64,000 bases of DNA. It comes from Strobilurus pachycystidiatus (lineage: Eukaryota > Basidiomycota > Agaricomycetes > Agaricales > Physalacriaceae). The stretch lies in contig JAHLMK010000002.1 of the NCBI GenBank assembly GCA_019915135.1, positions 2,976,001-3,040,000 of the forward strand, given 5' to 3'. A program made the position numbers and the translations under genes. Below the pieces are notes generated by a model that did no database searches, was not told where the DNA came from, and saw nothing but the letters and a program-made list of their open reading frames with translations. Below are positions 1-11,185 of the stretch, one piece after another (positions within the stretch are counted from its first letter, which is position 1; each line of letters begins with the position of its first letter).

Positions 1-1114
1 TGATGTGCAGATCTGGTACACGATCTCGACGTTAGGCAGGCTCTGAGCAACCTCCTCGTCGAATAGCGCTAGGCGCGTCTGCTCATACAGACGCTTCTGC
101 ATCGCAGGAGTGATTCTGATGGACGTTAGCAAAAGACATAGTGATACTCGGAGCAGCTGAGGACTCACAGCAAGAAGTCCGTAGGTGCAGCGGCCGCAGG
201 CTCGAAGTGCATTTGTAAATCATCTGGGGTCATCTTTCGGAACGAGTCACGCCCATCGCCTTTCCATGCCTTGTCAAGAGCTCCAGACAGTGGGTCGGGG
301 TGCTCAAAGTACGAAGAGATCCAGGTGGAGAACTTGAAAAACATCTCCTCGGGTGAAGAGCATGATGGGTCGGTAAAGGCGTTGTAGCCAGAGTTGGTGT
401 CCTCAGGATATCCGAGCGCGGTGACAGGGGGATCTAGAAGGTATTTTAATGACGGTGAGAGCGGAACTTGATGTGGGATTTAAGTACGTACCAAGCAGAA
501 CTATCTGACGAAGGTATGGCTCTAGTATCGTGTAGGATGACACGGGAATGGCCTTCGGGTACGCCAGAACAGACAATGCCCTATAGGATAATCCGTCAGT
601 ATCCATCTCATCGTCCGTGTGGTGCCGGAAATTCGGCGATGAACTCACGATATTGCGCCAAAGCTCCACCCCACTGTTACCAGTCCGCCTGCACTAGCTG
701 ACGAAGTCGGAATATCGTGGTTTTGTACGTACCACACCAGGAACTGGGTGGTCTGCTGGCCGGTGAGCTCGAGGAACTCTTGCCTCGCTTCAGCTGCCAG
801 GCCGAGCTCATAGTCCTGATAACGCGTCGAGCCGGAGTATCCTCGACGGTTAACGAGAACGAAGCGGATGTTGGCATCGGCAGCCAAAGGGAGGATGCGT
901 TTGAATGAATCTGAATGATATGCGCGTCAGTTGAAGGGTGGAATGAAAGGCCAATCGATGACAGATACAGACAGGCATTGAACGTGCTACCATGGAAGAT
1001 AACGACTGTCGTGTAGTCCGTCGAGCCAAGGACGGGGCCAGAGTCGACGAAGGACATCACCGTACCCGCGTCGTCGACGGGTGCGAAGTTTACTTCAACT
1101 GAGGGAGCCAGCAT
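1..1114 (-). CDS. alpha/beta-hydrolase fold protein, 3' end beyond the window
   Basis: Five exons join in frame on the minus strand: 1114-973, 910-649, 580-492, 433-169 and 115-1, running off the window edge. Introns are 53-68 nt with good GT and AG ends, and every junction keeps frame, which is strong support. The N-terminal part has an HGSTFN oxyanion-type turn. Exon 2 carries LVNRRGYSGSTRY and a nucleophile elbow GWSFG (Ser is the presumed catalytic residue), directly followed by AISALSVLAYP. Exon 4 contains DPPVTALGYPED. The catalytic His is expected in the missing part. Such proteins hydrolyse ester or similar bonds, but the substrate cannot be told. The start chosen is the first Met (MLAPSVEVNF) that opens the frame. 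There is no obvious signal peptide. It could belong to the AB_hydrolase_1 or related fungal subfamilies. Confidence 0.85.
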
Positions 1115-3689
1115 AGCCGAGATTATGATGTCGATTAACGTTAGATGGGGGGACTCTGGAGGGAAGTAAGCTTAGCGAGCGATGGCGTTGATGTCTTATG
1201 ATGTACCATGAGCTTTGTGATCATTTGCCATTACGTCCGGTGAGTAAATGGGGCTCGCCGATCCAGCGTGCTCCGTTTAGTTAGCGGTTCTTCTTAGTGA
1301 GGCACCGTGTTATTATATTGCTTGTGGGTGTCTGGTAGTATATCTGCAACTGTGAATAGTAATTATTATCACAGGACAGCGCGACGCAACCGACATACCC
1401 ATACAGAAAACATGGCGCGACCGACATATCCGTCCAGAGGCACGACTTTCCTGCGGATACCGATAGGTAAGCGGTAGGGTACTCAGCGAGGTGGCATCGA
1501 ATGAGAAAACATTTGACCGTACCCAGATCCAGACCCAGGCACGTCGCGTACACGGAACCGAAGTCGACTGTAACATAATGGATGTTGAAGCCTCAATTGC
1601 ACGCCCACAATCATCACAATTCGGCCAGGGTTTGCTGCCGTCCGGGAAATAGAATTTCAGGAACCAGTAGTGCGACGGGCGTAAGACCCCGGATGTCATC
1701 TCAAGAGCGTAAAAGATGACCAAAATCCAACTTTGTGTCACGAAATGGGGAACGCACCAAGTACCTCTTCGTCGCCTGAGGATCTCCTGCAGTCGACGCA
1801 TGGTTCATTAATCCCAGCTTGTACTGTCGCCGTGCAGGTTCGGATTGATAGAGTAATGTTGAGAGCCGAAAATGGTTCAAGGTACCGTACGTTGACGTAT
1901 GGTCTTCGGAAAGTTGCCGATCGCGTGCTCTGTGGCTGACGGCTGAGGCGCGTGTAGGAGGCAAAACCATACCTTCCCGAAGCAGATTGGCACGTCGATA
2001 AGAAATATTGGAGTACGATTCATCGAGTGTGAGAACAGGTGAGAACCTCATCGAGCCCAGATCACACGTCGTACTGACCTGAGCGTGAACACGTTCCGAG
2101 GTCACCGCAAGCCAGATCAATGGATCAGAATGTCATTGCAGCAAATAACATGGAAGGCTTACCTACGCACATAGAAATTGGCGAGTGCCGATGTGATGCA
2201 AACGCATTACATAGGTCTATGGAAGGGTTCTTTGCGTGAGTCGACTGTTCTGTACCCGTTCAAGATCGTTTTCGGGTCCATATGTAGAAGCCGTGTATCC
2301 GCGTACGAGTGTCGGGGACGAGTGCGAATGTGTGGCCAACGGAATCTACATCGAACCATTATGACCATTGACCCTTGTTTCGGACCGACATGCGAGTCGC
2401 CGTGGTCTGGCGAGTGCTGAGCGAGTGTACGGGACGTACCTTTGACGATTGTGCGCGCATCCATATGCCGATGCTCGACTGTGCCAATTCTCTGGCCCTC
2501 AGACTAGAGCCGTGCCACAGGACTTGATGTGCATGTCTGTGTTGCAGTCTGTGATCGTCGTCAACCTTAGTGTGTATTCATTCACTCGCGGCTTGACGGA
2601 GACGGCCTACGTGGGGAACCTAGTACAATTCAGTCAATGAATTCGAGCTTGATTGTGTACTTGACCTTCCATGACTCTGGATTTTGCCCAGGGAGACTTT
2701 GAATTGCTCATGCGGTAGTGGTATCGTCGATACTCGCGCTTTGACCGCGGCATCATGCGAATCGGAAGGGGGCTCATGTTCTGGAATGGTCAATTCAGAC
2801 CTTAACTCGTAGGCTAGAACGCTTACAGCGTCAGACCTGGATCTGCTATGAGGTGGAGGTAAAAAAAAAAACCTTATGGCTTTGTCGCGGCGCATTCAAG
2901 TTGTCTGAAATTGAACTTTTTCCTTCTGTGTCCGCATGTTGACCGTCACCCAGAAAGTACTCATGCATGGCAAAAATGTCCGATTGTGCGGCGACCGTTT
3001 ACAGCACCGATGCATGTACGGTAGGTCTCCGAATTCTCGATCGGCTCGGCAAACCTTCGAAAGAACCACCCTCAGCTGATGTTCATACATTTCGTGAGAG
3101 ATTCCCTGTCTTGGGACACGCGATTGACTTACTCGTCAGCTTTCCGCCTACTAAGAAACGGAAGACGGATACTCGAGGCTTTTCGAATCTTCCAGAAGGA
3201 CATTCGAACGATGATGGTGGAAGAAAAACAACCATTTAGCGCAGCGCATCATGGAAATGCTCGATTGATCGCACACGTGGTCGCTCTCGGCAGTGGCCGT
3301 GACTCTTGCCCAGTAACGAGTCACGACTCCCTGACCAATGACGAGTCGTCACTGTGAGTCGCAGCAGTCAATGTTGGACGGTCGACTTCGATAAGAGTTC
3401 GTGTCGAGAAGTATGAGACCGCCGCGGTACAATGGAGAAGGAGGATACTGTGCTACTATGTTGCTCACATAGTAGAAACACATTTTGTTGAGTTGTCGTG
3501 CGCGAGGCACGAGCGTTCGCCAACTTGAGGTCTTCGATCGGACCGGTGATGCGGTCAATCGTTCCTCTCTTCTTGACCGTCAGCACTGCCGACGTCGAAG
3601 TCGCGCTCGTAACAACACCGAGCGCGCTGCCACTCCTTTTGCTCACTTAATTTTACATACATTCTCTGTCTCATTTTCTTTCCAGACAA
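1115..3689. other. no supportable gene
   Basis: About 2.6 kb with only short open frames on both strands. The minus-strand frames between 1281 and 2120 look partly protein-like (for example CDDCGR near 1620) but they do not join through convincing splice sites and match no family I recognise. The 3' end lies next to the DIRS-like element and may contain its unrecognised left terminus. A run of 11 A's is at 2861-2871. Confidence 0.4.
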
Positions 3690-5384
3690 ATGGACCGAAT
3701 TGAACACGACCCGGGCCACGAAGTCTGCCCCAACTTTGCAGACCAAAGGTACCAACGACAACGCGGTTACCTCGTCGCCGACGACACACTCCCTGCCATC
3801 ACTACCGACGACCTAGCGGCTCAGCACCTCCGTGACGAATGGCAGGCCGAGAACAGCGCACGTCAGACCCTGTACCTGGCTCAAGTCGAAGCGGACCGCG
3901 CCACCAACGAACAACGACGTGCGCAGGAAAACGAGGCGAGGAAAGCTAAAGAGGACGAGCGGCTAAAGAAGGAGCAGGCGGATCTATTGGAGAAAGAGAA
4001 GAAACGTGCGATCCTCCACCCTTTCGACGCGTCAGCCAAAATGGGACCAATCATCGACCGACTCCCACCGTACGCTCTACAGAAGATGGAAAATCGCGAG
4101 TTCTTCGGTCTCTGGTACTGCCTTCGGACCGCGTGCCGCGAGGCCCGCACCCTATCCCTTGCCGACAACGACGACTCCGGGCTGGAGCTGGCTGGAGACA
4201 GAGACGGTCGCGTCGGGTTACGTCGCCCCGGGAACAGCGCCTCCAAGAATGCTCTGACGGATGAAGCACTCTCCTGGGAGCAGGTAATGGAAGCAAAACC
4301 CCTCTACCTGACCTCCCTCCCCGTCGGAAACTGGCCCGAACAACACGTCAACATGTTTAGCGGCTTCTTCGTCAACATGGAACTGCACCCCACGCTACGA
4401 GGGATCAATGGCCCCCAGGTCATGGCACTATACCAAGCCACCGCACGGCGCAAATGGTTCGAGCAGAACGCACTGGGTCACCCCTTCAACCTTGCAGTCA
4501 TCGACGAAGACGTCTTAGCCGAATGCAAAGACTCTGTACGGGCCAGCGAGAATGAGAAGGAGTTACAGAAGTACGTTTCCCTTTCGCCAGTCCTGAGGGT
4601 CAATGCTGATAGTCTCTTTTTACCATCCTCCCCCCTCATCGCCGCCCCCCCCCCCTTTCATCATCACCTGCACCGCACCCGCACCCGCACCCGCCCCGCA
4701 CTCGCACTCGCACCCGCACCCAAAACTGCACCCAAACCCGCACCCGCACTCGCACTCGCACCCGCACCCGCATCCGCATCTGCACGCGCACTACGCCCGC
4801 TTCCTGCATCCCACACCCGCATCCACCCTCGCATTGTACCCGCACTCACTGGCACCCGCACCCACATCTGCATGCACCCCATCTCCCTCCCCAGAATGCG
4901 AGCAACGACCGAAATGGTCCAGAGAATTGCACTCCGCACCCCGGACAAACGCGAACACCGTGAGTCCCGCACTCGGAACTTCTCCACGAAGCGCCGTCGC
5001 TCTGACAGCTACTCGGAGCGGCCCGTCTCTCCCTCCACATCCCCAGTAAAGAAGCAACGCGGGCCCAGCACCAATGGGTTTGCGCAGTCCTTTCGCGCGG
5101 CGGAAAGTGAACCCTCCGCCACCATGTCCCGCTGCCCCCTCTGCCTCGACGTCAAGCCTCACAACATCAAAGTATGTCGCGAATCCTTCATGTGGGATGG
5201 AAAAACCGCAACCCGCTGTCGCCGAAATGGACGAGGGCACCTCGAGAACCCAAACGGCACAGAGCTATGCACCAACTACCAACACCCAAACGGCTGCACT
5301 GATACCCGCCACCCCCACAAACACGAGTGCTCGGGATGCGGCGAATCTAGCTACGGAGCTCAGAGCTGTCCGCTCGGACCGTGA
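3690..5384 (+). CDS. gag-like protein with coiled coil and C-terminal CCHC/CCCH-type zinc fingers
   Basis: A 564-codon frame. Residues about 40-110 are a charged, Gln/Glu/Lys-rich stretch likely to form a coiled coil (RKAKEDERLKKEQ). The C-terminus has Cys/His clusters: CPLCLD, then CRES...CRRNGRGH, CTNYQHPNGC and HECSGCG, typical of the RNA-binding end of basidiomycete retroelement gag proteins. A probable intron, 4571-4894 (324 nt, GTACGT...CCCCAG, length divisible by 3), removes a CACCCG microsatellite that would otherwise be translated into a Pro/Ala/Arg repeat. The frame ends just where the RT frame (+1) becomes coding, so the element may have used a frameshift or a second start. It would package element RNA in the cytoplasm. 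Confidence 0.7.
   Translation: MDRIEHDPGHEVCPNFADQRYQRQRGYLVADDTLPAITTDDLAAQHLRDEWQAENSARQTLYLAQVEADRATNEQRRAQENEARKAKEDERLKKEQADLLEKEKKRAILHPFDASAKMGPIIDRLPPYALQKMENREFFGLWYCLRTACREARTLSLADNDDSGLELAGDRDGRVGLRRPGNSASKNALTDEALSWEQVMEAKPLYLTSLPVGNWPEQHVNMFSGFFVNMELHPTLRGINGPQVMALYQATARRKWFEQNALGHPFNLAVIDEDVLAECKDSVRASENEKELQKYVSLSPVLRVNADSLFLPSSPLIAAPPPFHHHLHRTRTRTRPALALAPAPKTAPKPAPALALAPAPASASARALRPLPASHTRIHPRIVPALTGTRTHICMHPISLPRMRATTEMVQRIALRTPDKREHRESRTRNFSTKRRRSDSYSERPVSPSTSPVKKQRGPSTNGFAQSFRAAESEPSATMSRCPLCLDVKPHNIKVCRESFMWDGKTATRCRRNGRGHLENPNGTELCTNYQHPNGCTDTRHPHKHECSGCGESSYGAQSCPLGP
4663..4870. repeat. CACCCG/CACTCG microsatellite inside a retroelement intron
   Basis: Imperfect hexanucleotide repeat, mostly CACCCG with CACTCG and CATCCG variants, over about 200 bp. 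It lies inside the probable intron of the gag-like gene. Because the period is 6, every frame stays open, which makes spurious long open frames on both strands. Confidence 0.9.
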
Positions 5385-7425
5385 GCAACAAGCACACACC
5401 CCACTTCGCGCTACAGCCTGGCGCGAAGCCCTTACGGACACAGGGCTCATCTGTAAATATCCTCATATTCCCAACTCCATTACGCTTGGCTTCCACGCAG
5501 GCATCCCTCCCATTCACCAGACCTATACTCCCCCAAACAAGATCACCGACTTGCAATGTCAGGAGGCATTTCTCCTCATTGCAAAAAATGAGCTTCAACT
5601 CGGTCGGTGGCTTGGTCCATACTCTCGTCAAGTCATCGAGGATGTTCTGGGACCATTTCAGACCTCTCCCATCTCCATGGTTCCCAAGGCAGGGAAACCC
5701 GGCAAATTTTGCCTCATACAAAATCTTTCGCATCCGCATACACCTCTCATAATCTCCCCCTCCCTTCCGCCTATCACCTCCATTAATTCTGCCATTGATT
5801 CTACACTATACCCCTGCTTCTGGGGTACCTTCGCTAATACATGCCGCCTCATGTAGACACTCCCGCCTGGTTCTCAGGGCGCAGTACGCGATCTCTCAGA
5901 GGCATATCGCATGATCCCCCTTCACCCCAGCCAATGGGCAGGGACAGTTGTTCGCCTATCCGACGATGACAAGTTTGCCATCGACACCTGTAACATGTTT
6001 GGACTTGGTCCAGGCGGTGGCCTCTTTGGCGGTCTCGCAGATGCAGGCATGAACATCTGCCGCGCTCGCGGCCTTGGCCCTCTGACAAAATGGGTCGACG
6101 ATCACTTCTGGATTCGCATTCGCATCGAGCACCTTCACAAAGCCAACGCCATCCGTTCGGAGCTTCAGTCACGCATCAGCAATCTTGTGCATGTTCACGG
6201 GCGTCTACTGTATCAGGGCTTCTCTCTTCCAGATGGAAAGGCAGAGGAATTTGACGATGACTTCAGTGCTCCACTTGTAGATCATTCGAGAGACTCGCCC
6301 CGTTCTAAAGACGACGCAATGTATACATATGCCTTCTGTGATATAAACAAAATCACCGACATTCTCGGCTATGCATGGGCTCCCGAGAAAGACATTGCTT
6401 TCTGCTTCGATCCAGTCTATTTCGGCTTCAGATGGAACTTCACACTGATGACAGTCTCTGTTCCCACTTTCAAATGTGAGAAATATGTCGCCTGCATTCT
6501 CGAATGGGAGTCTCGCGGCCATCACAATCTAGAACAAGTCACCGCCCTATATGGGAAACTCATGCATGTCAGCTTCGTGCTACCACATGGCCGCGCTTAC
6601 CTCACGGAATTCGAGAAGATGATGGGTGCAATGAGCCTTGCGTCACCCTTCGCCACCCACCGTCCACCGAAACATCTTCACGCGGACCTGGCGTGGTGGA
6701 AAATCAAGCTCTCCCAACCAGTTTCCTCCCCCATTCCCGGACCAGCTGATCTCATCGATCTCCATGCCTATTCAGACGCCAGCAGCGGCTTTGGCATCGG
6801 CCTATGCATCCGCGGCTACTGGCGTGCATACCGCCTCCTCCCTGGCTGGCGTGGAGACAGCGAACGCGACATTGGCTGGGCAGAAGCTGTTGGATTTGAG
6901 CTCCTCGTCCGCATCATTGCAATATATGCAACCCGCGCCCATCATTACAAAGTGCGCTCCCGATGACTTGACACAAAACTCTGCTAACTTCACGATAAGG
7001 CCTGGGGTGACAACGATGGAGTTGTCGAGGGCTGGTGGAACGGCCGCAGCAAGAACAGATCCACAAACAGTGTATTCAAACGCATTCACCGCCTCCTTGA
7101 AACGGAACAGTTCCACGTCCATACCCGCTACATCCCCAGCCGCGATAATCCCGCAGATGCACCATCCCGCGGCAAATACGGACCCAGCCATCTCCTCCTT
7201 CCCCACATCACCATTCCCTCCGAGCTCCAGCACCTCATCGTTGACTACGACGCCCCTCTCACCACATCCGAGATCGCTTATCACGGCGTTAACAGCAGCG
7301 ATCCGGGCACAACTACCCATGCATCCAGATCCGCGGTCGACAACCGACAAAGAGCTTCCGCCCATCAACGCTATCTCGAGCAGGAAGGAAACATCCTCTC
7401 AACTCTACGCGACCCCTGGCACTGA
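5385..7425 (+). pseudogene. DIRS-type reverse transcriptase and RNase H, inactivated
   Basis: One frame (open upstream to 5074) encodes an RT core. It has the region before motif A (AVRDLSEAYRMIPLHP), the glycine-rich FGLGPGGGLFGGLADA, and the catalytic WVDDHF box at about 6091-6108. RNase H follows with YSDASSGFGIGL, the acidic GDND near 7008 and the C-terminal YIPSRDNPADAPSR. A TAG at 5854-5856 sits where a Trp (TGG) is expected before LPPGS, so a single G-to-A change probably killed the gene. Two in-frame stops at 6967 and 6988 are removed by a probable 48-nt intron, 6952-6999, with a TGCTAAC branch site. The frame ends at TGA 7423-7425. Confidence 0.8.
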
Positions 7426-7589
7426 TTCGCACCCAGGCGCGCAATGGACTCATCTCCATTATTGATACCATCCCGGGGACGTCCCAGACCCTATCCACCC
7501 TCCCTTACACCCCTCGCATCTCCTCTCCGCCCTCATGTAGCCGCTAGAGTACGCCTCGCATTGTGGAAACCCTTTAATAAACACATTTT

Positions 7590-8087
7590 CCTTGATCACA
7601 ACGGCTTCTCCCTCCCAGACATCTCGGAGGACAACATTAGGGTAGTGGGAGAAATGGCTTTGTTAATAACATTGTTAAAAAATGCTGTTATTAACACGTT
7701 ATTAACAGCGTTATTAACCGAGGGCCAAAAAGCCCATGTTAGAAAATTGTGAATAATTCATACCTGTGAGACTACCCTGACAGGCTTTCTTGGGGATTGA
7801 GGGAGGCTGAAATGAGCCAAAAGTGCATGAACACAAATGTGAACACGGTATAAGCTGTATCGGGAATCGAACCATGCACCACAGGCTCGGCAAATGCCGA
7901 GAGCTCTCGAACAATCTTGTGACTCACCGGTTTGCCAATGTACGCCACATAAGTTTGTGGTCAAATGCTACTGTCCGAGCATCACATAGACTCAGAAGAG
8001 CTGGCAAAGAAAGCAATTCCTGATTGAGGGCTGAAATTAGGCCCAAATCAGCTGTGGAGAAAAAATGTAAATATATCGTTAATAACA
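7590..8087. repeat. AT-rich segment with GTTATTAAC repeats and a tRNA-like (SINE-like) core
   Basis: This separates RNase H from the recombinase. Near 7667-7721 there are four or five copies of GTTATTAAC or its reverse, and another at about 8075-8083. Between them, read on the minus strand, lie a TGGCAAACCGG box A (about 7938-7928) and a GGTTCGATTCC box B (about 7872-7862), spaced as in a tRNA gene. The T-stem and acceptor do not pair, so it is not a functional tRNA. A tRNA-derived SINE inserted in the element is the simplest reading. Confidence 0.45.
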
Positions 8088-10850
8088 GTGTCAAAAAGTG
8101 ATCTAGAGCCCCAATATATTAACATGATGTTACTAACACCACAGATAATTACTCCCACTACCCTAGACGACATGACCCGCGTCCGACTCGTCACAATCCA
8201 GTCATACGCCGAGAGCACTTTAGAGTCGTATGCATCCGGCTTGCTAGCCTTTCACATCTACTGCGACAGCCGACAAACACCCGAAGAACACCGCGCTCCT
8301 GCAAGCCCAGACTTAATCTCACTGTGGCTCTCGACCATTGCGGGATCGTACTCGGGTGCTGCCATCAAGAACTACGTTCACGGCGTTCGCGCATGGCACA
8401 TCATCCACGGAATGGAGTGGAGAATGATGAAGGCCCAGCTAGACACCCTCATCCGCTGATGTGCAAGTTCGGAATAGACCTCTGAAAAAGAAGCTATCGT
8501 CTAACCACACTATCAATCCTTATCACAACTAACACTCCTTGTAAGGGAGATGGGGTGCACAAAGGTTCGAGAGAACAAGGTGCTTTTGGGTAATGGAGAA
8601 ATAGAGATGTATTCCGAATCGCTGTAGTTAAACTACGAGTTGTTTTTGGGGGTGTAGGGATTCTGATCGAAATGACACAAGAAAACCTTGAAGTCGTAGG
8701 CCGAACCTCTTGACGTATGAAGACCTTAAACAGCGCGAGGCAATGTAGCTTCTACCTATCAAGTGCTCTGGTGTACAAGGACTTTGTCTTGGAATCGTCA
8801 GGCCGCTACCGCAGGTTTTACGCCACTGGACTGCTAACGATAAGGACTCCTTCTTGCACTTAAACCAAACTTCTAGTGTCTTGCACCGGGACCAAAGGTT
8901 CCGAAAGGTGTCTCAGACGTTGACAACACTCGTTCAAACTCAACTTATTCCTCAAAGGAAAGTACTTCACGAAAGAGCGTGAGTGCAGGGCAGAACCACT
9001 TGCAAACCGGCCTTCTTGCGAATACAAGGTTCTAACACCAAGTAGATTCGTTGGTACTCGACTTGGTACGTCGGAATAAGGTTCTTTTGAGTCTTTCAAG
9101 GAGTTTGGCAACACCTGATGTCTTTAAATCTTGGAAAGGTCTTTGGGGTCTTTGGGTACTTTGCAGAAATGAGTCGAAACTCGAGATAGATTCACTACAA
9201 CGGCTGCGTCTGACTAGCGGCTACTGGAGGGGGCTCTAAGCTACCGAAATATGGGTCCTTTGGGCCCTTTTATACTACTGGTGGGTTCCTACTGAGTAAG
9301 CATCTATTCTAGGATCGGATACATCGGACTTTCGAGTCATACAAGTACTGGATTCTTATTGGCTATCCCTGGTCGAAACAACTGCGGACAGGCCGCTTGG
9401 TCCTTTAGCCATATACGCCACCTTGGCGGTATGGTACAATCCTTGTGCCCAGGAGATCAAGGTCCGATAAGGACTTCGATCCTTAGGTATCTTTATGTTG
9501 CAAGGCCCTACGGACACCTGCTTTCTTGTGGATAGGTTGGATGGAGATCGTTAAGAACGTCCTTTCGAGCGCAGACACTACAGGGGAGTGCTTTCTTAAA
9601 GTGGTAATACACCCTGCTTTCGAGGTGGTCCTTGATCGTGGATCATGATCGATCGGCATAGCGGAAGGCGTCGGTTCGGAGTCCTTGGCAGCTCCGAAGA
9701 TTGTTTCCCCAAAAGGGTTGTGACGTCCTTGACTATTTCGGGACCTTCCAGGTCTTTGGGTTGAGGTGCGCAGGTCTTGGGTCGCTCGAACTGAACCGCC
9801 TGGAGACCTTTGGACCCTCCTTGGGTGCGAATGGTTATAGCACATCGTCTGTAGTACAAGGTACACGCAAAGGTACGGGATCTTGAAAGGGATCCAACGC
9901 GCGGATAGGGATATTCGGATGAAGGTGATCGAAGGTTTCGATCGCGCCTGTCCTAAAGGACTTGTTAAGGCGCCTGGACCTTGTCCTGGAGGCTTGCCCG
10001 CGTCAAGGCAGTAACTCCTGCGTGCTCTATCCTAAGTACTTGACTGGAGGTTTCCTAAGGTCTTTGGGCTGTTCAGGAATCGCAAAATTCCCCGTTTCTA
10101 GTACTGGAATAGTACCCTGCGTATCACCGCGCAGCTGAAAAAATGCAGCCACCAGAATCCAAACGGAAGAAGAGGCAACCGTACACTGTTGAGTACATCG
10201 AGAGACTACTTGAGGTCCTCGATCCAGCAGATCCCTTCGACGCATCATGTCGAGCGTGTCTTCTGAGCATTTTCTGGTGTGCAGCACGGGCCGGAGAGTT
10301 CACCGTTCCCCGACTCGAGGATTTCAACGCCCAAAAGCACGTCAAACGTTCAGACATGCGCACCGGACGAGATCAAAACGGCTTCGAAACCACCATCTTC
10401 CACCTCCCAGAGACCAAGTCTGAGCCCGTCAGTGGAGAAGATGCGTACTGGGCACGCCAGAACGGCCCTGCAGATCCGGGTGCAGCTATCGACAACCACT
10501 TCATCGTCAACGATCCCGGACCTCAGGATCACCTCTTTGCATACCGGCACGTAGCGCCAAACAAGACCTCGATGCGTCCCCTAACCAAACCCGCTTCCAT
10601 CTCACGCCTTGCCCGAGCTGCAAAGGCACAGGGACTCCAGCCACTCCAGGGTCACGGCATACGGATTGGCGCCACACTCAAATACCTCCTCCGCGGCCTC
10701 CCATTTGAGGTTGTCAAGGCCCTCGGACGCTGGAAAAGTGACGCATTTCTGATATATCTACGCAAGCACGCCGAGATTATGGCACCGTACATGCAAGCAG
10801 AGCTGCAACAAGCTTTCATTGCCTACACTATGCCACCAGTGCGACCATAG
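8088..10850 (+). pseudogene. tyrosine recombinase of the DIRS-like element, split by an insertion
   Basis: The N-terminal core-binding domain is at 8088-8456 (STLESYASGLLAF...VHGVRAWHIIHG) and the catalytic domain is at 10127-10850. Removing 8457-10126 plus one copy of the CCGC duplication restores an uninterrupted frame through LIRAAEKMQPPESKRKKR. The catalytic domain shows the family residues: Arg I in CAARAGEF, His-x-x-Arg in HGIRIGAT, and the Tyr nucleophile in FLIYLRKHAE. Such enzymes integrate the circular cDNA of DIRS elements. The copy is dead because of the insertion, but the catalytic half keeps a clean open frame, which suggests the insertion is recent. Confidence 0.8.
8457..10126. 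mobile_element. 1,670-bp TG...CA insertion with CCGC duplication (solo-LTR-like)
   Basis: The insert starts TGATGTGCA and ends TGCGTATCA, so its ends form a short imperfect inverted repeat, TGATGTGCA against TGATACGCA. CCGC is found on both sides (8453-8456 and 10127-10130). Excision restores the recombinase frame exactly, which fixes the boundaries. No long open frame is inside; the sequence is rich in short GGTCTTTGGG and AAGGTC-type words. A solo LTR of a gypsy- or copia-type element, or a non-autonomous LTR element, fits the TG...CA ends and the 4-bp duplication. No second LTR was found in the window. Confidence 0.7.
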
Positions 10851-11185
10851 CACATCTCCTTCCTTTTGGGTATCCGCAGTCGCTGGATGCGTCGCTGTAC
10901 TCCTTCATTCTGGGAATCGCAGCTGACCACGGTCCCAAGGAAGTCACGTCGGGGCCCAAGGGCTCTCCGAGCCTTTCCCCACACTCATGTACTCAACAAC
11001 AAACCGCTTCGTAGTCGCACTGTCCCAATGTATTTGCACACAGTCATAGTACATCCAGTAACAAATAGCATCACGTCAAGTGCGAAGAGGTGATACAAGC
11101 ATATGGGCATAGTCATAATCATGGAAGCATAAGTAGATACAGAAATTTAATAGTAGTCGAGTCGAACACCAAGCAGACGACACTT
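10851..11185. other. intergenic, no gene seen
   Basis: The 335 bp between the recombinase stop and the 3' end of the HNH-like gene. It should hold the right end of the DIRS-like element, but no terminal repeat was recognised. Confidence 0.4.

Larger units (their letters stand above)
3690..10850 (+). mobile_element. DIRS-like retroelement (gag, RT-RNase H, tyrosine recombinase), decayed
   Basis: The order on the plus strand is a gag-like zinc-finger protein, reverse transcriptase with RNase H, then a tyrosine recombinase. That combination defines DIRS-type (YR) retrotransposons, which integrate with a recombinase instead of a DDE integrase. The copy is dead: a stop interrupts the RT domain, gag and RT are in different frames, and the recombinase is split by a 1,670-bp insertion. 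An AT-rich segment with a tRNA-like sequence sits between RNase H and recombinase. I could not find the split direct or inverted terminal repeats expected of DIRS elements, so the limits given are only those of the coding region. Confidence 0.8.

Noticed and set aside
1281..2120. Minus-strand frames of 90-162 codons
   Set aside because: They overlap in different frames, no splice pattern joins them, and there are no recognisable motifs.
4603..5240. Arg/Val- and His/Pro-rich frames over the CACCCG microsatellite
   Set aside because: Low-complexity translation of a hexanucleotide repeat inside a probable intron.
9483..9886. Frames of 60-127 codons inside the 1,670-bp insertion
   Set aside because: Unrelated to any retroelement protein, overlapping on both strands, and composed of the insert's short repeated words.
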